Of a stretch of DNA of 64,000 nt, positions 29,579 to 38,482 are shown piece by piece. A program made the translations under genes and the position numbers. The stretch spans positions 37,131-101,130 of the forward strand of contig JAOUHV010000004.1 of assembly GCA_029884425.1 (NCBI GenBank), given 5' to 3'. The notes under the pieces were generated by a model. The model saw only the letters and a program-made list of their open reading frames with translations, was not told the origin of the DNA and ran no database searches. Every line of letters begins with the position of its first letter. Positions within the stretch are counted from its first letter, which is position 1. The DNA is from Gammaproteobacteria bacterium (GTDB lineage: Bacteria; Pseudomonadota; Gammaproteobacteria; S012-40).

Positions 29579-30156
29579 TGCGCATGTTTTCCAAAATGTA
29601 CGACAAGGTTCTTGTTTGGGCGAAGCATCGTCGGGCGAGTTACTATTTGGCTGGTTTGAGTTTTACTGAATCTTCTTTTTTTCCGGTTCCGCCGGATGTG
29701 ATGTTGGCGCCGATGTGTTTGGCAAATCCTTCGCGTGCGCTGCATTTTGCGATGATTACCACGATTTTCTCGGTGCTTGGTGGTGCGTTCGGATATTTCA
29801 TCGGTGTGTTTGGTTTTGATCTGGTCGAACCCATCATTCAAGCCAATCCAAGTTACCAGTCTGCGTATGAAACGGCGGTACGCTGGTTTGGTGAATGGGG
29901 TGTATGGGTGGTGTTTATTGCGGGTGTGTCACCGATTCCCTACAAAGTTTTCACTATTGCGGCAGGTGTTGCCGGAATGGCATTGGTGCCGTTTTTACTC
30001 GCATCGCTGATTGGGCGCGGCCTGCGGTTTTTTGCCGTGGCGCTGGTGATTCGTTGGGGAGGTGAGCGCATGGAAACAACTTTGCGACATTACATTGAAT
30101 ACATCGGCTGGTTACTGGTGGCAGCTATCGTTGTCATCTACGTAGTGAGCAGATGA
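29578..30156 (+). CDS. yqaA: YqaA family (SNARE-associated/VTT) membrane protein
   Basis: A 192-residue inner-membrane protein of the DedA/VTT group. Hydrophobic segments are at about 20-45, 55-80, 108-130, 135-155 and 168-190. The re-entrant motif FSESSFFPVPPDVML-like (here FTESSFFPVPPDVMLAP) and the later GVSPIPYKVFTIAAGVAGM are family hallmarks. DedA relatives flip lipid carriers; for YqaA this is not shown. It overlaps pcm by one base and nlpD by four, so it is part of the stationary-phase operon. Confidence 0.9.
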   Translation: MRMFSKMYDKVLVWAKHRRASYYLAGLSFTESSFFPVPPDVMLAPMCLANPSRALHFAMITTIFSVLGGAFGYFIGVFGFDLVEPIIQANPSYQSAYETAVRWFGEWGVWVVFIAGVSPIPYKVFTIAAGVAGMALVPFLLASLIGRGLRFFAVALVIRWGGERMETTLRHYIEYIGWLLVAAIVVIYVVSR

Positions 30157-30917
30157 TACAAACTGTGATTGCCCAGCTTGGCCGGGTCTGCAGCATTTTT
30201 TTCATATTATTGCTCTCTGGCTGCGGAACTTTGGTGCATCACAAGGTTGAGCGTGGCGAAACACTGTATTCCATTGGTTGGCGATATGGTCAGGATTATC
30301 GCGATGTTGCCCGCTGGAATAAGCTACGACCTCCCTATCAAATTTCTGAAGGCCAGTGGCTGCGGGTTGCGCCGCCAGAGCCACAATGGTGGGAGGACGA
30401 ATATCCTGATCGTGTGCGTAAATCGACTGCTCCGCGTGCTCAAGCGCCGACACCGGCCAAGAAAATTTCTCCTGAGAAACCTGTTCAGCAGCCCGCAGTA
30501 AAAACTGCGCCATTGCAACCTGTTGTTCCTGCGGATGGCGCGCTCGCATGGCGTTGGCCAACAGCGACAAAATCTCGCGCGCAGATACATCAACACGATA
30601 ATCGGCAGAAAAAGGGCATTGACATTGAGGGCCAGCTAGGGCAGAACATATATGCAGCTTCTGCGGGTAAAGTGGTGTATGCTGGCGGTGGCTTGGTTGG
30701 CTATGGACAGCTAATTATCATCAAGCACAATGGAGCTTTTTTGAGTGCGTATGGTCATAACCAGTTGTTATTAGTGAAAGAGGGGGAAACGGTCAAGTCA
30801 GGGCAAATGATAGCTAAAATGGGACAAACCGATGATGGTCGCAGTCTGTTGTATTTTGAGACGCGCCGCAATGGTCAAGCAGTTGATCCTTTGTCGATTT
30901 TGCCAGCGTTACCGTGA
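30153..30917 (+). CDS. nlpD: Lipoprotein NlpD, LysM and M23 domains
   Basis: Envelope lipoprotein that in E. coli activates the amidase AmiC during cell separation. It has 254 residues: type II signal peptide with lipobox SGCG, a LysM domain (HKVERGETLYSIGWRYGQDYRDVARWN), a Pro-rich linker and a C-terminal M23-like domain. The M23 zinc site is degenerate (KGIDIEG where active enzymes have HxGxD), consistent with NlpD being an activator and not an enzyme. It overlaps yqaA and precedes rpoS by about 87 bases. Confidence 0.95.
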   Translation: MIQTVIAQLGRVCSIFFILLLSGCGTLVHHKVERGETLYSIGWRYGQDYRDVARWNKLRPPYQISEGQWLRVAPPEPQWWEDEYPDRVRKSTAPRAQAPTPAKKISPEKPVQQPAVKTAPLQPVVPADGALAWRWPTATKSRAQIHQHDNRQKKGIDIEGQLGQNIYAASAGKVVYAGGGLVGYGQLIIIKHNGAFLSAYGHNQLLLVKEGETVKSGQMIAKMGQTDDGRSLLYFETRRNGQAVDPLSILPALP

Positions 30918-31004
30918 TAGTTTTCGTGTTGAGCAACGGCTGCCCAGGCGGCGTGAATACAATACTAGAATAAAAACTTAGCGCCACGCTAGAAGGAGGA
31001 CAGG

Positions 31005-31937
31005 ATGGTTCCCACGGAAGATGACGTGAGTTGGATCGAGCAGGATGAGCTCGTCGAGGATGAGAAAGACGAAGACGTTGCCGTCGTCGTTGATGTATCC
31101 GAGGGCCAATTGGATGCTACGCGGTTATATCTGAATGAAATTGGCTTTTCGCCATTGTTAAGTGCCGAGGAAGAAGTGTATTTCTCGCGTCTGGCACAAA
31201 AAGGCGATGAGTCTGCTCGCAAGCGCATGATTGAAAGCAATTTGCGTTTGGTGGTAAAGATTGCTCGACGTTACCTGAATCGAGGCTTGGCATTTCTCGA
31301 TTTGATCGAAGAAGGTAATTTGGGACTGATCCATGCCGTCGAAAAATTTGATCCAGAACGCGGGTTTCGTTTTTCCACTTACGCAACGTGGTGGATAAGG
31401 CAAACAATAGAACGCGCGCTGATGAATCAAACCCGTACCATTCGCCTTCCTATTCACGTTGTCAAAGAACTAAACACCTACCTTAGAGTTGCCCGTCAAT
31501 ATGCCCAGACGGTTGATCATGAACCAAGCCCTGAAGAAATTGCCCGTTTTCTGGAAAAGCCAGCCGAAGATGTGAAGCGCATTATGGCGCTGAATGAACG
31601 CGTCACTTCGGCAGACGTGCCAATTGGTCAGGAAAACGGTCGTTCGGTGTTGGACTCCATTCCTGATGAAAACAACTCTGACCCGATATTGAAACTGGAG
31701 GACGAGGATTTTAGTCGTCATCTTGATGAGTGGTTGGAGCAGCTGAACGACAAGCAGCGCCAAGTGGTCATCGGTCGGTTTGGTTTGAATGGCCAGAATA
31801 TGGCAACGCTGGAAGAAGTGGGTGACCAGATTGGGGTAACCCGTGAGCGTGTCAGGCAAATTCAGGTGGAGGCGCTGCATAAGCTGCGCACCATTATGGA
31901 AAAAGAGGGATTTTCAGCCGAGGCGGTATTCTTGTAG
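31005..31937 (+). CDS. rpoS: RNA polymerase sigma factor RpoS
   Basis: Master sigma factor of the general stress and stationary-phase response. It has 310 residues, slightly shorter than E. coli RpoS. An acidic N-terminus precedes region 1.2 ([21 protein letters not shown]), region 2 ([47 protein letters not shown] with [16 protein letters not shown]), region 3 and region 4.2 ([23 protein letters not shown]). AGGAGGACAGG is a strong ribosome-binding site seven bases from the start. Position behind nlpD is diagnostic; in other gammaproteobacteria its main promoter lies inside nlpD. Confidence 0.97.
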   Translation: MVPTEDDVSWIEQDELVEDEKDEDVAVVVDVSEGQLDATRLYLNEIGFSPLLSAEEEVYFSRLAQKGDESARKRMIESNLRLVVKIARRYLNRGLAFLDLIEEGNLGLIHAVEKFDPERGFRFSTYATWWIRQTIERALMNQTRTIRLPIHVVKELNTYLRVARQYAQTVDHEPSPEEIARFLEKPAEDVKRIMALNERVTSADVPIGQENGRSVLDSIPDENNSDPILKLEDEDFSRHLDEWLEQLNDKQRQVVIGRFGLNGQNMATLEEVGDQIGVTRERVRQIQVEALHKLRTIMEKEGFSAEAVFL

Positions 31938-31966
31938 GCTTTTAACTGCTTAATTTATAAAGAATT

Positions 31967-31998
31967 GGCCAGCCGATAAAAAGCTGGCCTTTTTTTTA
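31967..31998 (+). terminator. Intrinsic terminator after rpoS
   Basis: GGCCAGC / GCTGGCC stem with a loop of nine bases, followed by eight T residues. Confidence 0.92.
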
Positions 31999-32148
31999 TT
32001 TTTGCTGGCAGAATGTTTAAGAATTGACTTAAATAGTGCGATATAGGAAGGAAGAGGACAGGTCGATGGTCCCGGTTTGTGGCATGGCAGGGGCTGCTGG
32101 TCGAGATACGGGTCCATTGGTGCGTGAAGGATTGATGGGGTTGATCAA

Positions 32149-32973
32149 GTGGATAGACGTTCGTTTTTAAAGAGCATGGCAACCGGATTGGTCGTTGCGG
32201 GTTCTCCGGGCTTGGCGACGGCGGCGGGCGATATGGACACGGTGGCGGATCGCCACGTAAAGGATTATCTCACCAAGATTAAAAATTTTAATGAGCACTT
32301 TCAAGACGATATTATTCTGGATGAACGTCAGTTCGCCTTGTTGAAAAAAGTGGCTAATCGACTTAATAACGTTCAGCGAATGGTGGGCTATGCCAATTTT
32401 TCCATGTTGGACATGGATGGAGCGTTATCGGTAGGGCGACGCTACAGCAGCGTGGGTGAGTTCACTGCCGAGGAAAAGGATTTTCTCGAGAAGCTGTTTT
32501 ATACCAATGCCGGTGAATACGGCTTTTATGGTGAGAAAGTGTTTGCCGGGTTTACCGCCAAAGTGGCAGATAGAGATACCTTGAAGATTCCTGGCAGTGG
32601 TCATTATTTGTTCCGTGGCAAGCCCGAGGCGCTATACAACAAGATCGCCAGAGACCTGCGTAACAACGTTGTGCTGACGTCCGGTGTGCGTGGTTTGGTC
32701 AAGCAGATGCATTTGTTTGTGCTGAAGGCGATCGAATCGAAGGGGAATTTGTCCATGGCTTCGCGTTCACTGGCGCCTCCCGGGTATTCGTTCCACGGCA
32801 TTGGCGATTTTGATGTGGGCAAGCGTGGTTATGGCTATCGTAACTTTACCGAAGATTTTGCGCAGACCGATGAGTTCAAACGCTTGTCGGATTTGGGTTA
32901 CATCAATATCCGCTATTTCGAGAATAATCCGTTTGGCGTGCGCTTTGAGCCTTGGCACATCAAGGTGGTTTGA
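32149..32973 (+). CDS. Tat-exported M15-family D,D-carboxypeptidase-like protein
   Basis: Predicted zinc peptidase of the VanY/M15 group acting on peptidoglycan stem peptides. It has 274 residues from a GTG start, chosen because it places the twin-arginine motif DRRSFLKS directly at the N-terminus, followed by a hydrophobic h-region (ATGLVVAGSPGLATAAG). The C-terminal M15 core has TSGVRGLVKQMHLF, SLAPPGYSFHGIGDFDVG (zinc His and Asp) and FEPWHIKV (zinc His). The middle 100 residues are less familiar. It follows the rpoS terminator and has its own end hairpin, so it is probably monocistronic. Confidence 0.82.
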   Translation: MDRRSFLKSMATGLVVAGSPGLATAAGDMDTVADRHVKDYLTKIKNFNEHFQDDIILDERQFALLKKVANRLNNVQRMVGYANFSMLDMDGALSVGRRYSSVGEFTAEEKDFLEKLFYTNAGEYGFYGEKVFAGFTAKVADRDTLKIPGSGHYLFRGKPEALYNKIARDLRNNVVLTSGVRGLVKQMHLFVLKAIESKGNLSMASRSLAPPGYSFHGIGDFDVGKRGYGYRNFTEDFAQTDEFKRLSDLGYINIRYFENNPFGVRFEPWHIKVV

Positions 32974-32995
32974 TGCTGGCGACAACGAAAAAATT

Positions 32996-33024
32996 AAAAT
33001 AGCTGCCTAGGCAGCTATTTTTTT
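32996..33024. terminator. Bidirectional terminator between the M15 peptidase and the Kef-type antiporter
   Basis: Self-complementary AAATAGCTGCC / GGCAGCTATTT with A- and T-runs on either side, between convergent genes. Confidence 0.85.
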
Positions 33025-35002
33025 ATCCACGTAACAAGATGGCTTCGGCATGCTCCAAATCTTCTGGTGTGCCGTACAACACGACAACGTCCAGTGTTTG
33101 TAGGCGCGTATCCATTCCAGGATTGGTAACGATATTGTCACCGCGGCGCAAGCCGGTGATGCTGATACTGCAGGCGTCCAGTTTCATTTCGCGCAGTGTT
33201 TTTCCAACCGCAAACGCGCCATTGGTAATCTCCACGCTGTGCAGACCTTCGCGGCTGACATTGGCACCCGTAATGTCAGTCATCTCCCGTCCGGGGAAAA
33301 ACTGGCGCAAAATTTTGTAGCGATTGGTGCGCACGTCCTGCACGTGTTTGACGATGCGTTTGACGGGTACATTCAGTAGCATCAAAACATAAGAAGACAG
33401 CATCAGGCTGGCCTCTAGCGTTTCTGGCACGACTTCAGTTGCGCCGGATGCCAGCAAATTATCGAGACTGGAGTCGTCGCGCGTCCGTACCAGGACGGGA
33501 ATGTCTGGACGAAGTTGCTTGGCCTGCTGCAGGATTTTTTCGGTGGCGCGATTGTCGTCAAAACTCAATACCAGCACCTTGGCACGCATCAGGCCGGCGG
33601 CTTCCAATATTTCGCGATGGGTGGAGTCACCGTAGTTGACATTTTGCCCGGCAGCGCGGGCTTCGCGTACCCTGACTGGATCAAGATCGAGCGCGGTGTA
33701 GCGGAAGTTTTCCTGCTCGAGAAAACGCGCAATGTTTTGTCCAATTCGACCAAACCCGCAGATCAGTACGTGATCTTTCAAGTTTTTGTTGGCCGCATCA
33801 ATTTCAGCCTGTGCCTTTTGGCGATCACTGCCATAGGTGGATGCGAAGACGAACTTGGCGACGTGACCGTTGTAGCGGATCAAGGCGGGTGTCAGTGCCA
33901 TGCTGAGAATGATCGCCGCAAGCACAATTTGCGAGTCGGTTTCCGAAATGATGCCATCACCGAAAGCCAACGAGAGCAGCGCAAAACCAAATTCACCACC
34001 TTGTGCCAAGGTAATTCCGGTACGCAGTGCAACGCCTTTTTCATGCCCTATGCCGGCACACAGTAAGGTGATCAGCAAAATTTTCAGTACGATCAATCCC
34101 ACGAGTACCAGCAACACCCAATGGATGACTCCGGGCAGGGCGTGGATGTCCAGCAACATGCCGACAGTGATGAAAAACAGACCCAGTAGCACGTCGCGGA
34201 AAGGGCGGATATCGGCCTCAACCTGATGGCGGAATTCTGTTTCGCCCAGCATCATGCCCGCCAGGAATGCACCCAGTGCCAATGACAAGCCGGACAAATG
34301 TGTGGTCCAGGCCGCCGACAGCGCAAACAACAGAACCGCAAGGGTGAAAAGCTCGGAAGAATGCGAGCGGGCAATTTCGTGGAAAATCGGTCGCAACAGC
34401 CAATGACCGATCGCCAGCATGGCGGCGAGTACGACCACACCTTTGGCCAGCGCCAGCCCGAGTTCCATTGTCAGTGAGGTTTCTCCCTGTCCGGCGAGCA
34501 CCGGCACCACGATGAGCAGCGGTACCACCGCCAGATCCTGGAACAACAGAATGGCGACCGACAGGCGGCCATGGCGTGAGTTCAGTTCGATCTGTTCCGA
34601 CAGTTGTTTGATGACGATCGCCGTTGACGACAAAGCCAGTGCACCACCGATGACGATAGCCGCTTCGCCGCTGGTGCCCAGCAACCAGGCAGTGACGCCG
34701 ATGACGAGCATGGTCAGAACAACCTGTGTGCCGCCCAAGCCAAAAACATCCCGGCGCATGGCGACGAGCTGCGGCAGTGAAAATTCCAGACCCAGCGTAA
34801 ACAGCAGGAACACCACGCCAAACTCGGCAATGAAGCGCGTTCCCTCGGTGTCGGCAATCCACCCCCAACCATGCGGACCAACCAGCACACCGACAAACAG
34901 GTAGGCCAGGATAGGTGGTAAATTCAATCGACGGAACGCAGCCACGGCGATAACCGAAACCGCGAGCAGGATGACGATCTCTTGTAGAATAGTGTGCTGC
35001 AT
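33023..35002 (-). CDS. Kef-type cation/proton antiporter (CPA2) with RCK domains
   Basis: Predicted monovalent cation:proton antiporter or gated K+ efflux system. The start MQHTILQEIVILL gives 659 residues. Residues 1-380 contain about 12 membrane helices with the CPA2 pattern (LAYLFVGVLVGPHGWGW, FGVVFLLFTLGLEFS, GALALSSTAIVIKQL). A Rossmann RCK-N domain follows (DHVLICGFGRIGQNIARFLEQENF near 415), then an RCK-C domain at the C-terminus. This matches KefB/KefC-like topology, but the glutathione-binding site cannot be judged by eye. No KefF/KefG partner gene adjoins it. Divergent from the DUF455 gene. Confidence 0.87.
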   Translation of the reverse strand: MQHTILQEIVILLAVSVIAVAAFRRLNLPPILAYLFVGVLVGPHGWGWIADTEGTRFIAEFGVVFLLFTLGLEFSLPQLVAMRRDVFGLGGTQVVLTMLVIGVTAWLLGTSGEAAIVIGGALALSSTAIVIKQLSEQIELNSRHGRLSVAILLFQDLAVVPLLIVVPVLAGQGETSLTMELGLALAKGVVVLAAMLAIGHWLLRPIFHEIARSHSSELFTLAVLLFALSAAWTTHLSGLSLALGAFLAGMMLGETEFRHQVEADIRPFRDVLLGLFFITVGMLLDIHALPGVIHWVLLVLVGLIVLKILLITLLCAGIGHEKGVALRTGITLAQGGEFGFALLSLAFGDGIISETDSQIVLAAIILSMALTPALIRYNGHVAKFVFASTYGSDRQKAQAEIDAANKNLKDHVLICGFGRIGQNIARFLEQENFRYTALDLDPVRVREARAAGQNVNYGDSTHREILEAAGLMRAKVLVLSFDDNRATEKILQQAKQLRPDIPVLVRTRDDSSLDNLLASGATEVVPETLEASLMLSSYVLMLLNVPVKRIVKHVQDVRTNRYKILRQFFPGREMTDITGANVSREGLHSVEITNGAFAVGKTLREMKLDACSISITGLRRGDNIVTNPGMDTRLQTLDVVVLYGTPEDLEHAEAILLRG

Positions 35003-35106
35003 GTCTTTGTTGGGAAAGGGGTTATGAAAACGATTATCAGCCCATTCTACCTGAGCCAACAGTTGGGCGCACCTTGTCATTCAGGTAGAATCAGCCTGTG
35101 AATTTT

Positions 35107-35973
35107 ATGGATGAGCGCTCAGACAAAGGTGTATCGGTCATGGTGGTAGAAAACGCGAGTCCAGAGCTAGAACCCGGTCAAGGTTTGTTCGATGTTGCGC
35201 GCTATTGTTTGCTGCTGAGAAATCCAGAGCAGAAAGTTGCGGCAACGCTGCTGGCGGCCCAGCGCTGGGCGCAGGGGGACTATCCTCTGGCGGGCAGTTC
35301 ATTGATCGAGCCGGTCCCCGATCCGGGCAGGCCGGAGCGCCCCCATTTGGTCACCAATCACGAATTGCCCATGCGTCGCCTGGGTAGTCAGGAAGGTCAC
35401 GCTGCGTTCATGCACGCGATCGCACATATTGAATTTAACGCGATCAATCTGGCCTGGGATGCGGTGTACCGGTTTCGTGATTTGCCGCGCGGTTTCTACG
35501 ATGACTGGGTGCGCATTGCCTGCGAAGAGGCTAGTCATTTTTCCTTAGTGCAGGCCTACATGCAGAAGCTGGGTTTTGAGTACGGCAGTTTTGATGCGCA
35601 TAACAACTTGTGGGACATGGCGGTACTCACCGATGATGACGTGCTGCGACGCATGACCCTGGTGCCCCGCGTACTAGAGGCGCGTGGTCTGGACGTGACG
35701 CCTGGAATGATGACCCGTTTGCAGAATCAAAAATACCACGATGCGGTGGCGATTCTCGAGGTGATTTATCGTGAGGAAATCGGCCATGTCGAATCCGGAA
35801 CGCGCTGGTTCCGATATCTCTGTCAGCAACGGGGTATCGACGACCTGCAAAAGTTTGAAGAACTGATTGATGATTGGGCGAGGCACCGTATCCGTCCCCC
35901 CATCAATGAGCAGGCCCGGCGGGAAGCCGGTTTTACCCAGGAAGAAATCAATTATCTTTATTCATTGCTTTAG
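35107..35973 (+). CDS. DUF455 family ferritin-like protein
   Basis: About 289 residues, DUF455 family, predicted ferritin-like four-helix fold. Metal-ligand-like Glu/His motifs are spread as in that fold: GSQEGHAAFMHAIAHIEFNAINLAWDA, IACEEASHFSLVQAYM and IYREEIGHVESGTRWF. Physiological role is unknown. Start choice is uncertain: GTG 35098, ATG 35107 and ATG 35140 are in frame, and only the last has a Shine-Dalgarno-like AAAGG, ten bases upstream. A lipoprotein gene follows after eight bases. Confidence 0.82.
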   Translation: MDERSDKGVSVMVVENASPELEPGQGLFDVARYCLLLRNPEQKVAATLLAAQRWAQGDYPLAGSSLIEPVPDPGRPERPHLVTNHELPMRRLGSQEGHAAFMHAIAHIEFNAINLAWDAVYRFRDLPRGFYDDWVRIACEEASHFSLVQAYMQKLGFEYGSFDAHNNLWDMAVLTDDDVLRRMTLVPRVLEARGLDVTPGMMTRLQNQKYHDAVAILEVIYREEIGHVESGTRWFRYLCQQRGIDDLQKFEELIDDWARHRIRPPINEQARREAGFTQEEINYLYSLL

Positions 35974-35981
35974 GAGGCAGG

Positions 35982-36710
35982 ATGCGTGTTTGGATGGGAT
36001 TGATGGTTGTGGTCATGCTGATCGGATGCAGTTCCAATCCATTGCGGACGGGCGGCCCGGAAACCGTCGGCGAGGTACTGATTTTTCTGGAACAGTCCTC
36101 CGGTCAATCTCAGCGTTACGTTCGTTACCTGATGTCTGACAATGGGATACGAATCGAAGTTGGAGGGAATAATCAAAAGTACTGGCTGTTTGATGCAGAG
36201 CAATATCAGTTATTTTCGGTGGATATGAGCAGCCGTACGGTAGAGGTGTTCGCCAAGGGTATGCCGGATGATCAGCGGATTCCATTGGCCTGGACGCATC
36301 AGGAAGATGATAGTTTCGCCATGCCCCGCAATGTTGCCCGCACACAGTCCGGCGTTTCGGCGCGTCACCACCGATTGGATTTGGCTGGTCAGCCCTGTCT
36401 GGAGCTGGTGGCGGTGCGCTCAATGCTGCCGGCGAGCTTGCAAAAGCTGAGTGATTATCGCCGCTACATGGCGCGCTATGCTGCTGCCGGTTGGCAGGAT
36501 GCATCATCCGCCGCCCGGGATTGTCAGCGGGCGATGTTTATTCAGCAGCCCGAGTTGGCGTTTTCCCAGGGATTCCCACTAAGGGAGTGGAATGTGGCAG
36601 GTGATCAGCGATTCTTGCAGGATGCCAGGGAAAACGTGAAGATGGATGCTCAATTATTTGAAATTCCAAAGAATTATTCCAAAGTCTCAGGTGCCACGCC
36701 GACGTTTTGA
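35982..36710 (+). CDS. Hypothetical lipoprotein
   Basis: I do not recognise this 242-residue protein. Type II signal peptide with lipobox MLIGC (Cys near residue 16), AGGAGG upstream as a strong ribosome-binding site. The mature part contains GIRIEVGGNNQKYWLFDAEQYQLFSVDMSSRTV, which reads like a beta-sheet reporting domain, and two later cysteines (QPCLEL, ARDCQR). Probably co-transcribed with the DUF455 gene. Its last 37 bases overlap the convergent recJ end. Confidence 0.7.
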   Translation: MRVWMGLMVVVMLIGCSSNPLRTGGPETVGEVLIFLEQSSGQSQRYVRYLMSDNGIRIEVGGNNQKYWLFDAEQYQLFSVDMSSRTVEVFAKGMPDDQRIPLAWTHQEDDSFAMPRNVARTQSGVSARHHRLDLAGQPCLELVAVRSMLPASLQKLSDYRRYMARYAAAGWQDASSAARDCQRAMFIQQPELAFSQGFPLREWNVAGDQRFLQDARENVKMDAQLFEIPKNYSKVSGATPTF

Positions 36711-38443
36711 GGCAACAGGCACTCCATCATCAATTGTAGTCGGGTATCACCACGGAATTCGTTGATGTCGAGTTTGTAGGCGAGGTGTACCCGGTCACCG
36801 TTTTGTACCGCCGGGGATTCTCCCGGTTCCAATTGGTTAAAACCAACCGCTTCCACTGGCTGAGGCAGCCTGGGGTGACGCAGAGTGAGCTTCAAATGTT
36901 TGTCGCTCATCACGCGTACCTGTAAAACCTCAAAGTGGCCGTCGAACACAGGCTCCGGGAACGCCTGCCCCCAGGGGCCGGATTGGCGCAGGCTGATGGC
37001 CGTTTCCAGGTTGAATTCGTCCGGCTGCAGTTCGCCATCGCTGTAGACCACCCCTTGCAGTTGTTCGCGGCTGAGATAATGGGCGACCTCGTCGGCGAAA
37101 GCCTGCTGGAACGCCGGCAGATGCGCTTTGGCCAACGACAGACCGGCGGCCATGGCGTGACCGCCAAACTTGTTCAGCAGGTGAGGATGACGTTTGCTGA
37201 TGGCATCCAGAACGTCGCGGATGTGGACACCGGCCACCGAGCGCGCGGAGCCTTTCAGGTGTTGTTCGTCTTCTTCGGCCAAGGCGATGACGGGGCGGTG
37301 CAGGTGGTCCTTGATGCGCGAGGCCAGGATGCCGATGACGCCCTGGTGCCACTCGGGCTGGTAAATGCAGACCCCCAGCGGCAGCCGATCCACACTGCCC
37401 AAATTCAGTCGGCGCAGGTCGTCCAGCGCCTGACTTTTCATTTCCTGTTCAATGACTTTGCGTTCCTGGTTAAGGTTATCCAGTTGAACGGCCAGTTGCC
37501 GGGCCTGTCCCAAGTTGTCCGCCAGCAGGCAGTTGATACCGATGCTCATGTCCTCCAGTCGGCCCGCCGCGTTCAGGCGCGGGCCCAGGCCAAATCCCAG
37601 ATCATTGGCGACCAGTTTGGTCAGGGGGCGTTTGGATACCTCAATCAATGCCTGGATACCCGGGCAGGCCATGCCTTGGCGAATGCGCTGCAGACCTTGC
37701 GATACCAGAATCCGGTTGTTGTGATCCAGGGCGACCACGTCGGCGACTGTGCCCAGTGCGACCAGATCCAGCAGGGTTGCCAGATTGGGCTCGGCCAGGG
37801 TGCGTTGTTCGAACCAGCCAATGCTGCGCAAGTGGGCGCGCAAGGCCAGCAGCACGTAAAAAATCACGCCAACGCCGGCGAGGTTTTTGGATTCAAACAG
37901 ATCCCCTGGCTGATTGGGATTCACGATGGCATCGGCAGCGGGCAGTTGGTCAGCTGCCAGATGATGGTCGGTGACCAGCACCTGCATGCCCAGGGTTTTG
38001 GCGGTGGCAATGCCATCAAAGCTGGCAATGCCGTTGTCCACGGTGATGATCAAATCCGCGCCCAGCTGGTGGACTTCTTCGACAATGCCGGGGGTGAGTC
38101 CATAGCCGTATTTGAAGCGGTTGGGAACATGAAAGCTGACGCGGCGAGCGCCCAGCATGCGCAATCCCTTGATGGCAACGGCGGTGCTGGTGGCGCCATC
38201 GGCGTCAAAATCACCAACCACCACGATGCGTTGCTCGGTCTGCATGGCGTGATGCAGCAGCGCGACTGCTTGGTCCATGCCCTTGAGCGCATGGAAAGAG
38301 AGTAATTGTTTGAGGCCGCAGTCGAGGTCATTGCTGTGCTGTAATGGGCGGCGCTGGAAAACCCGCTTGAGCACCGGGTGTAACTTGTCGTCAAACGAGA
38401 GATGGTCGGAGATGATGGGGCGTTGTTTGATGATCTGATTCAT
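36674..38443 (-). CDS. recJ: Single-stranded-DNA-specific exonuclease RecJ
   Basis: 5'-to-3' exonuclease of the DHH family used in recombination and mismatch repair. The start MNQIIKQRP gives 589 residues. Motif I is VVGDFDADGATSTAVA, motif II is the VTVDNG/IITVDNGIAS region, and the DHH motif is VTDHHLAAD. The DHHA1 domain shows KFGGHAMAAGLSL with the GGH signature. A C-terminal OB-like domain follows (LQVRVMSDKHLKLTLRHP). Large antisense reading frames across this gene are shadows. Confidence 0.96.
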   Translation of the reverse strand: MNQIIKQRPIISDHLSFDDKLHPVLKRVFQRRPLQHSNDLDCGLKQLLSFHALKGMDQAVALLHHAMQTEQRIVVVGDFDADGATSTAVAIKGLRMLGARRVSFHVPNRFKYGYGLTPGIVEEVHQLGADLIITVDNGIASFDGIATAKTLGMQVLVTDHHLAADQLPAADAIVNPNQPGDLFESKNLAGVGVIFYVLLALRAHLRSIGWFEQRTLAEPNLATLLDLVALGTVADVVALDHNNRILVSQGLQRIRQGMACPGIQALIEVSKRPLTKLVANDLGFGLGPRLNAAGRLEDMSIGINCLLADNLGQARQLAVQLDNLNQERKVIEQEMKSQALDDLRRLNLGSVDRLPLGVCIYQPEWHQGVIGILASRIKDHLHRPVIALAEEDEQHLKGSARSVAGVHIRDVLDAISKRHPHLLNKFGGHAMAAGLSLAKAHLPAFQQAFADEVAHYLSREQLQGVVYSDGELQPDEFNLETAISLRQSGPWGQAFPEPVFDGHFEVLQVRVMSDKHLKLTLRHPRLPQPVEAVGFNQLEPGESPAVQNGDRVHLAYKLDINEFRGDTRLQLMMECLLPQNVGVAPETLE

Positions 38444-38482
38444 GCTGCGGCCACGCAAAAAACAAGGCCGCAGTATAGCAGA

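Noticed and set aside
36935..38305. 456-codon open frame antisense to recJ
   Set aside because: Gln/Gly-rich shadow frame over conserved RecJ motifs.
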